A stretch of DNA of 26,624 nt from a virus. Each line of letters opens with the position of its first letter. Position 1 is the stretch's first letter. The stretch is from the IMG/VR virus record IMGVR_UViG_3300025671_000424, positions 1 to 26,624 of that record. One strand, written 5' to 3'. Shown here piece by piece: positions 22,359-26,624 of the stretch. A program made the position numbers and the translations under genes. Below the pieces are notes generated by a model, which was given only the letters and a program-made list of their open reading frames with translations, made no database searches and had not been told where the DNA came from.

Positions 22359-22465
22359 AACCTTAATATATTAATATTGTAAGAGCAAGGTCGGAGGAAG
22401 GCTCTTACAACTTCCCCCTAGATTCGTTGTTGTAATCTAGAAAAGAGTATAAAATACTATGTCAA
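22359..22465 (-). promoter_or_regulatory. Structured leader and promoter of the replication gene
   Basis: On the minus strand TTGACA (22465-22460) is followed by a palindrome AGTAT-3-ATACT (22446-22458). Then comes a 7-bp hairpin CTAGATT/AATCTAG (22418-22424, 22434-22440) and a perfect 10-bp hairpin TTGTAAGAGC/GCTCTTACAA (22377-22386, 22401-22410). The loop of the second hairpin contains CTTCCTCC and ACCTT; ACCTT can pair with AAGGT next to the ATG (22360-22364), and CTTCCTCC with the upstream GGGGGAAG. No good -10 box is seen at the standard distance. The 22466-22516 stretch upstream is plain AT-rich sequence. Confidence 0.6.
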
Positions 22466-22516
22466 TAATTAATATTTATTTCTATTTATTTTGTTAAAAT
22501 GATACAGCGGATTGTA

Positions 22517-22753
22517 CTATTTTGAGGATAGCCTTTTAGAGCTTTTATCTTTGTTAGGTTTTCTGATGTAATTTTTCCCAATTTTGTATTGAGTCTTGAA
22601 TAATAGCTTGTTCTCTCTGATTTTTTTCATTTTTTGGGTGTGTTTATCTATACAATCCCAGCACTCGTAATCATCTTCTTTTGCTTCATTCTTTAGGCAA
22701 GTAATGCAGACATTTTTAAGTTGTGGTTTTTCGTAAAATATCTGACCTGTCAT
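22517..22753 (-). CDS. Zinc-ribbon-like small protein
   Basis: A 78-residue protein from the ATG at 22753, which overlaps the previous stop (ATGA); a longer in-frame start at 22786 overlaps too far. 'KNVCITCLKNEAKEDDYECWDCIDKH' holds two CxxC pairs 16 residues apart, a probable zinc ribbon. The C-terminus is strongly basic ('KNYIRKPNKDKSSKRLSSK'), which fits nucleic-acid binding. Confidence 0.65.
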   Translation of the reverse strand: MTGQIFYEKPQLKNVCITCLKNEAKEDDYECWDCIDKHTQKMKKIRENKLLFKTQYKIGKNYIRKPNKDKSSKRLSSK

Positions 22754-22938
22754 TTTAATACAATATCTTTTAAGTTTGATAAACATTGTTCATAATCTGC
22801 TAAGTCATAGGAGTTAGTTTTTATCAAGATTTCCGCAAAATCTAATTCTCCTCTTTGAAAATAATCTAACTTATCTCTTGATAATTTTAGTCTATTTAAT
22901 TGATCTTTAAGAGCTTTAATGTGTAATTCTCTATTCAT
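22750..22938 (-). CDS. 62-residue helical protein
   Basis: Read from the ATG at 22938, which follows AAGGAAAT and lies inside the end of the upstream gene. The protein is helical and charged ('LHIKALKDQLNRLKLSRDKLDYFQRGELDFAEILI'). Function unknown. Its stop overlaps the next start. Confidence 0.55.
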   Translation of the reverse strand: MNRELHIKALKDQLNRLKLSRDKLDYFQRGELDFAEILIKTNSYDLADYEQCLSNLKDIVLK

Positions 22939-23071
22939 ATTTCCTTGATAATTCAATTAATTCAATTTCCATTTTATGCAATCTTTCTTTTACAATGTCT
23001 GGCTTGTAAAATTCTTTTTTATCATCTAACCTAATGATTTCAATTGCTTTTATCAAATCTTTTATTCTCAT
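22931..23071 (-). CDS. 46-residue protein, paralogue of the 85-residue gene
   Basis: The ATG at 23071 lies 3 bases after the stop of the next upstream gene. The C-terminal half, 'EFYKPDIVKERLHKMEIELIELSRKYE', matches the end of the protein at 23436-23693 ('FYEPDITKEELHNLELELYDLAKKYN') at about half its positions. It is a short duplicated helix-hairpin module of unknown role. Confidence 0.55.
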   Translation of the reverse strand: MRIKDLIKAIEIIRLDDKKEFYKPDIVKERLHKMEIELIELSRKYE

Positions 23072-23073
23072 TT

Positions 23074-23430
23074 TTATTCTTCTTCGAATTTTCTGTGGTC
23101 ACAAATTAATTCAGGATGGTTTTTCTTGAAAAATTTACGACATTTATCAATTAATAAATTGTAATAATACTTGTAATTCCTTCCTCTATGTTTAGAATCT
23201 ATAAAATGCAACGATGTGTTTAATAAATAATTACAATCATGCAGTTGTTTTTTTCTCAAACGATTTTTATTAGCCAAAAGTTGAATTAAAATAGTATCAA
23301 TAGAATAATCAAGTTTAGCCAACTCTTCTATTATTAAATCAAGCTTCTGCTTATCCGTAGAATCTACCTTCAAGATTAAACTTAAATTAGAAAAAAACTG
23401 TGCCAGTTCTATTTTTTCTTGATCTGTCAT
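23074..23430 (-). CDS. Hypothetical protein
   Basis: A 118-residue helical protein with 'LILKVDSTDKQKLDLIIEELAKLDYSIDTILIQLLANKNRLRKKQLHDCNYLL' and a basic 'RKFFKKNHPELICDHRKF' end. The two His/Cys clusters could bind metal, but I cannot name a family. It lies between the two paralogous small genes. Confidence 0.55.
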   Translation of the reverse strand: MTDQEKIELAQFFSNLSLILKVDSTDKQKLDLIIEELAKLDYSIDTILIQLLANKNRLRKKQLHDCNYLLNTSLHFIDSKHRGRNYKYYYNLLIDKCRKFFKKNHPELICDHRKFEEE

Positions 23431-23435
23431 AATTT

Positions 23436-23693
23436 TTAATTATATTTCTTTGCTAAATCATAAAGCTCAAGCTCTAAATTATGTAATTCCTCCTTAGTGA
23501 TATCAGGCTCGTAAAAGCTATTTCTCAAATCACTTAAAACCTCCTCATCATCCCAATTATCCACACAATCCTCAAGCGATATGATTAAATTTTCGCAACT
23601 AGAATTAATATCGTCAAAAGAAGTTAATTCTCTTCTTTGCTTGTTCTGTAATTGCATTATTGTTATTGATTCAATAATTTCTTCTTCAATCAT
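23436..23693 (-). CDS. 85-residue acidic protein, paralogue of the 46-residue gene
   Basis: The N-terminal 45 residues are acidic and variable; the C-terminal 26 share the 'FYxPDIxKExLHxxExEL' pattern with the gene at 22931-23071. Its start lies just before the stop of the broken DUF551-like gene. Function unknown. Confidence 0.55.
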   Translation of the reverse strand: MIEEEIIESITIMQLQNKQRRELTSFDDINSSCENLIISLEDCVDNWDDEEVLSDLRNSFYEPDITKEELHNLELELYDLAKKYN

Positions 23694-23695
23694 AA

Positions 23696-23913
23696 CTATT
23701 TAACTAATGGTTTAGGTAAAGGCATCCAATGAGTCGCTTCAATTGGATCATTTTTCAACTTATATGAGTTATTCAACACTTCTTTGACGAGGTCAATATC
23801 ATCACTACTATTTAGATTTTTATATACATAATCTGAAATGGTTTAGTAGTAACTTGTGATAAATCTTTTAAAGAATCTTTGAGTTCTAGTTTTATTTCTC
23901 TTTGCGTAATCAT
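23696..23913 (-). pseudogene. DUF551-like gene broken by a frameshift
   Basis: The ATG at 23913 opens 'MITQREIKLELKDSLKDLSQ...' but the frame stops after 33 codons. In a second frame the sequence continues 'SDYVYKNLNSSDDIDLVKEVL' and ends 'PIEATHWMPLPKPLVK', where 'ATHWMPLPxP' is the mark of DUF551. Reading one frame into the other near 'AAACCATTTCAG' would give an intact protein of about 72 residues. The gene span is not a multiple of three. No canonical slippery heptamer is seen, so a mutation or sequencing error is likelier than programmed shifting. Confidence 0.65.
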
Positions 23914-24005
23914 GATGTTATTATGTTATAAATTATAAAAATACTACTCGCATATAAGCAAAGCAGCGGTAAAATATATTCTTTATATTTTTCTAAAAAT
24001 TTCAT
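23910..24005 (-). CDS. 31-residue single-span membrane protein
   Basis: A short frame 'MKFLEKYKEYILPLLCLYASSIFIIYNIITS' split here as a charged head (1-9) and a hydrophobic helix (10-28). Its stop overlaps the DUF551-like start (ATGA), which supports it. Function unknown. Confidence 0.45.
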   Translation of the reverse strand: MKFLEKYKEYILPLLCLYASSIFIIYNIITS

Positions 24006-24055
24006 AGCGGTTATAATATATTTTAAATCCAAATTGGTTAAGATAGTATTTTAAT

Positions 24056-24562
24056 CTATTTAGCATCTTCCTCCTTAATTTTTAACTCTCCATCTAATAC
24101 GAAGTGTTTGCTATTTGTTCTTTGCCCCTTAATTGATTTGCAAATTATGGAATTGTAAGCATAACAGGCAGCGTAATATTCAATATCCCCTGCGTTAATA
24201 TTCCTTGCGTTAATATCCCCTGCTTTAATATCCACTGCGTTAATATTCCTTGCGTTAATATCCCCTGCGTTAATATCCCCTGCGTTAATATCCCCTGCGT
24301 TAATATCCCATGCGTTAATATTCCTTGCGTTAATATTCCTTGCGTTAATATCCCATGCGTTAATATCCCCTGCGTTAATATCCCATGCGTTAATATTCCT
24401 TGCGTTAATACCCATTGCTTTAATATTCCTTGCGTTAATATTCCTTGCGTTAATATTTGTATCAATGTTAATATCACATCTTATTATTAAATCATCTTCA
24501 ATGATTATATCGTTGTTAGAGTCAATTAATGCTTCTAGTTCTTCTTGTTTATTTATTATCAT
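24056..24562 (-). CDS. Pentapeptide-repeat-like protein
   Basis: A 168-residue protein. After a 35-residue acidic start, about 18 pentads of the form [R/W/G]-[N/D]-I-N-A run to about residue 127, with a short Tyr/Cys-rich end. The I at the centre with N/D before it fits the pentapeptide-repeat pattern, which makes a square beta-helix; some such proteins mimic DNA and inhibit gyrase, but that role is not shown here. DNA repeats every 15 bases, so repeat number could change by slippage. It overlaps the upstream gene by 4 bases. Confidence 0.65.
   Translation of the reverse strand: MIINKQEELEALIDSNNDIIIEDDLIIRCDINIDTNINARNINARNIKAMGINARNINAWDINAGDINAWDINARNINARNINAWDINAGDINAGDINAGDINARNINAVDIKAGDINARNINAGDIEYYAACYAYNSIICKSIKGQRTNSKHFVLDGELKIKEEDAK
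24185..24455 (-). repeat. 15-bp tandem array, about 18 units
   Basis: Units differ mainly at two adjacent codons: AGG AAT, GGG GAT or TGG GAT on the minus strand. The array also stays open in another frame because each unit is 15 bases with no stop, which explains a shadow frame there. Confidence 0.9.
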
Positions 24563-24711
24563 TTTGCCTCTTTATTTAATCTGTTAATAACTTTGTAAAG
24601 CCTTTTTATTCCAGCAGCACGAGCAACCCTAAGAACTTTAAGGATATTTGAATCACTTAGTTCAATCCTTTTCAGTAGTATTTTTATAGATATTGAATTT
24701 TCTACTCTCAT
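24559..24711 (-). CDS. 50-residue basic protein, first gene of the leftward operon
   Basis: The ATG at 24711 opens 'MRVENSISIKILLKRIELSDSNILKVLRVARAAGIKRLYKVINRLNKEAK' (given here in parts: strand-like head, basic helical tail). It overlaps the repeat-protein gene (ATGA) and is the first gene behind the leftward promoter at 24859-24886. Its size and charge fit a small nucleic-acid-binding protein; unproven. Confidence 0.55.
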   Translation of the reverse strand: MRVENSISIKILLKRIELSDSNILKVLRVARAAGIKRLYKVINRLNKEAK

Positions 24712-25029
24712 AATTAAAAAATTAAAATTGATAAAATAAAAAAAGAAGTAAGTTGAGTTAAAATTAATTTACTAAGTAATATCTCTTTCATAAAAAATTA
24801 AATTTATTACTAACATTAGGTTTACCACGCCTTTTAGAGTTTACCACTCCCAAAACCAGTATTACATTTATAATTTAATATGTCAAATAAATGTTTTACA
24901 ATTCTATTAATATCGTAAAAAGTGTACAAAAATGACAAGGTATGATTTACATATTAATGTATAATAAATGTTTGACAAATATAATTTAATATATTAACAT
25001 GTCTTTTACTAATCTTAATTAAATAAAAA
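24712..25029. promoter_or_regulatory. Divergent early promoter region
   Basis: No gene is seen in these 318 bases. Leftward: TTGACA (24886-24881), 16 bases, TAATAC (24864-24859). Rightward: TTGACA (24972-24977), 17 bases, TAACAT (24995-25000), about 30 bases before the HTH gene. The 13-mer TATAATTTAATAT occurs inside both promoter spacers (24869-24881, 24980-24992). Two copies of GTTTACCAC (24820-24828, 24839-24847) lie 19 bases apart in the leftward leader. TACAT-ATTA-ATGTA is a small palindrome at 24948-24961. The layout is that of a phage switch with operators shared by both promoters. Confidence 0.6.
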
Positions 25030-25230
25030 ATGCGAAAAGAACAATTAATAACTTTAAAGGTAAATACTGTAAAAAGTTGGAAAGCCAAGATGAGAAATAA
25101 AAATATAAATATTTCAGAACTTGCTAAAGTGGCTAGAGTCTCCAGGGCAACTATTCATAATGCTTTAAAGGGTAGTAATATTCCTAATGTAAATACTATT
25201 AATAAAATTGAAGAGGCTTTAAATAATTAA
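25030..25230 (+). CDS. Small HTH regulator (Cro/CI or LacI-type fold)
   Basis: A 66-residue protein, nearly all helix-turn-helix: 'NINISELAKVARVSRATIHNALKGSNIPNVNTINKIEEAL' (26-65), with recognition helix around 'SRATIHNALKG'. It sits alone behind the rightward promoter and is the best candidate to bind the shared 13-mers. No peptidase or oligomer domain is present. AAAAAATG start with no strong Shine-Dalgarno. Confidence 0.85.
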   Translation: MRKEQLITLKVNTVKSWKAKMRNKNINISELAKVARVSRATIHNALKGSNIPNVNTINKIEEALNN

Positions 25231-25236
25231 TAAGTT

Positions 25237-25257
25237 TATTAACAAAAACAAATAAGC

Positions 25258-25258
<1 letters not shown>
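25237..25258 (+). repeat. 22-bp direct repeat, copy 1
   Basis: A perfect match to 25823-25844. It ends at the A of the alanine-rich gene's ATG. It begins TATTAACAAAAACAAATAAG. Confidence 0.95.
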
Positions 25259-25821
<563 letters not shown>

Positions 25822-25822
25822 A

Positions 25823-25844
25823 TATTAACAAAAACAAATAAGCA
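25823..25844 (+). repeat. 22-bp direct repeat, copy 2
   Basis: Perfect second copy, immediately after the alanine-rich gene's stop codon and about 23 bases before the next gene. Confidence 0.95.
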
Positions 25845-25866
25845 ATTTTTTCAACCAGAGGTAGGA

Positions 25867-26058
25867 ATGTTAAAATATATAAAAAATAGTTGGAATATAT
25901 TTATTTCAAATAAAGAAATTATAAAAAGGCTAGAAACTAGAAATTTAATTCTCAAGAAGCAAAACCAAGAGCTAAGAAAAGAAAATCTTAAATATGTTAT
26001 TAGACAAGGAGAGCTAATTAACTATGCTAACGAATTGAGTGTAAGTGATAAGCGTTAA
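25867..26058 (+). CDS. 63-residue coiled-coil protein
   Basis: A charged helix throughout ('KEIIKRLETRNLILKKQNQELRKENLKYVIRQGELI'), probably a short parallel coiled coil. AGAGGTAGG precedes the ATG. The first 14 residues ('MLKYIKNSWNIFIS') are aromatic and may be an amphipathic anchor. Function unknown. Confidence 0.6.
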   Translation: MLKYIKNSWNIFISNKEIIKRLETRNLILKKQNQELRKENLKYVIRQGELINYANELSVSDKR

Positions 26059-26099
26059 AAATAACATAAGAAAAAGATTAAAAAAAGTTAAAAAAAGTG

Positions 26100-26166
26100 T
26101 TGACATATAGGAAATGAGTTCCTATAATATATTTAACAACTTAAGGTTGTAAGGCCAAATAGGGCC
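26100..26166 (+). promoter_or_regulatory. Consensus promoter with palindromic spacer and hairpin leader
   Basis: TTGACA (26100-26105), exactly 17 bases, TATAAT (26123-26128): a full match to the sigma70 consensus. The spacer and part of the -10 form a perfect palindrome TATAGGAA-ATGAG-TTCCTATA (26106-26126), an operator placed to block polymerase. The leader then has two small hairpins, ACAAC-TTAAG-GTTGT (26136-26150) and GGCC-6-GGCC (26153-26166). The 26059-26099 stretch before it is A-rich with nothing else visible. Confidence 0.85.
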
Positions 26167-26193
26167 ACTTTATTAATTTAATTAAAGGAAAAA

Positions 26194-26520
26194 ATGAAAA
26201 CAGGACATATTTTATTAAAAAATCCAATTGAAGCAATTAAAACCCCTTTTAAAGATTATGCATTACCAGATGGCTCTTTCATTGGTAAAACTCATTTAAC
26301 AATAAGAAAGGGTTTTATAGTAGCTATGCACTACTATCTTGCAAGACATCTTCTTTTAGAAACTATAGGCGAAATAAAATATCCAACAGAATCAGAGATA
26401 ATCGAAGATATTGATAAATATAACAAAATATCTGAACAAAAATTAGCTATTACAAGGCAGGCTAAGTTGGCGGTTGCAATTTTAACTAAAAATAGCGACC
26501 TATTAAATGCCAACTTATAA
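26194..26520 (+). CDS. Hypothetical protein behind the consensus promoter
   Basis: A 108-residue protein with no family I recognise. It has 'KDYALPDGSFIGKTHLTIRKGFIVAMHYYLARHLLLETIGEIKYPTESEIIEDIDKY', a strand-helix start and a helical end ('QAKLAVAILTKNSDLL'). AAAGGA precedes the ATG. It should be strongly expressed when its operator is free, for example just after infection. Its end overlaps the next HTH gene by 14 bases, so that gene's product may control it. Confidence 0.6.
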   Translation: MKTGHILLKNPIEAIKTPFKDYALPDGSFIGKTHLTIRKGFIVAMHYYLARHLLLETIGEIKYPTESEIIEDIDKYNKISEQKLAITRQAKLAVAILTKNSDLLNANL

Positions 26521-26624
26521 AATGACTCCGCAAAAATTTAAACAAATAAGAAAAGAACTAAACCTAACTCAAAAGCAACTAGCCAAAGAGTTAGGTTTAG
26601 AAGGTGATAGACATATCAGATACA
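26507..26624 (+). CDS. HTH (XRE-type) regulator, 5' part only
   Basis: The frame opens at the ATG at 26507 inside the previous gene and runs off the window after 39 codons. 'TPQKFKQIRKELNLTQKQLAKELGLEGDRHIRY' is the start of a Cro/CI-type domain of the kind continuing 'R.WE.G'. It shares a transcript with the gene before it and is a candidate to bind the palindrome at 26106-26126. Confidence 0.75.
   Translation, partial: MPTYKMTPQKFKQIRKELNLTQKQLAKELGLEGDRHIRY

Noticed and set aside
23696-23913. Programmed ribosomal frameshift in the DUF551-like gene
   Set aside because: No slippery heptamer or following stable stem was found at the frame change.
24180-24460. CRISPR array
   Set aside because: Units are contiguous 15-mers with no unique spacers and encode a continuous protein; no Cas genes nearby.
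24145-24477. A second minus-strand frame with 'ILTQG' repeats
   Set aside because: It is the 15-bp array read in another frame; a repeat unit with no stop stays open in every copy. The other frame has a proper start, coupled upstream gene and non-repeat ends.
24056-24562. Diversity-generating retroelement target
   Set aside because: Codon variation is at repeat positions, not adenine-specific, and no reverse transcriptase or template repeat is seen in the window.

Overview
The window is a stretch of an AT-rich double-stranded DNA phage or prophage with a contractile (myovirus-type) tail. The host is probably Gram-negative: the lysis region encodes a nested inner-membrane spanin and lipoprotein spanin pair and a signal-peptide-bearing outer-membrane-barrel-like protein. 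TGA, TAA and TAG all act as stops, so the code is standard. The -35/-10 boxes found are sigma70-like (TTGACA/TATAAT). I cannot name the host from sequence alone.

Layout. (1) Bases 1-11283, + strand: the late region. It holds the C-terminus of a baseplate hub protein, a central spike, a gp25-like wedge protein, baseplate J, a DUF2612 protein, two tail fibres sharing an N-terminal module, a DUF4376-like protein, a papain-fold amidase, several small membrane proteins, the spanin pair, a DUF5675 protein, and a long BspA/DUF285 repeat protein. Most of these genes overlap by 1-4 bases (ATGA or TAATG) and look translationally coupled. (2) Bases 11280-24711, - strand: the early, replication and recombination region, read convergently towards the late genes. 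It encodes SSB, a YqaJ exonuclease, a coiled-coil protein, an XRE regulator, RecT, an Arc-like ribbon-helix-helix protein, RusA, a PAPS-reductase/ParB pair resembling IbrA/IbrB, a DUF6291-like replication protein, a pentapeptide-like repeat protein, and many proteins under 100 residues, several of them found here by hand. (3) Bases 24712-25029: a divergent regulatory region. (4) Bases 25030-26624, + strand: a small HTH regulator, an alanine-rich protein flanked by direct repeats, a coiled-coil protein, and a small gene behind a near-ideal promoter whose spacer is a perfect palindrome. A second HTH gene runs off the end.

How it fits together. YqaJ, RecT, SSB and RusA form a full phage recombination set: resection, annealing, strand protection and junction resolution. 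The DUF6291-like protein probably starts replication. The XRE, RHH and HTH proteins with nearby palindromes suggest several local switches.

The most unusual signals are recombination scars. One is a 20-codon chimera whose first 11 residues match the start of DNA cytosine methyltransferases and whose last 9 match the end of a neighbouring gene, inside a perfect 39-bp repeat. Another is a 109-bp duplication carrying the tail of the XRE gene. A third is a 22-bp perfect repeat flanking the alanine-rich gene. The IbrA/IbrB-like pair and a structured leader before the replication gene are the best candidates for under-described biology.
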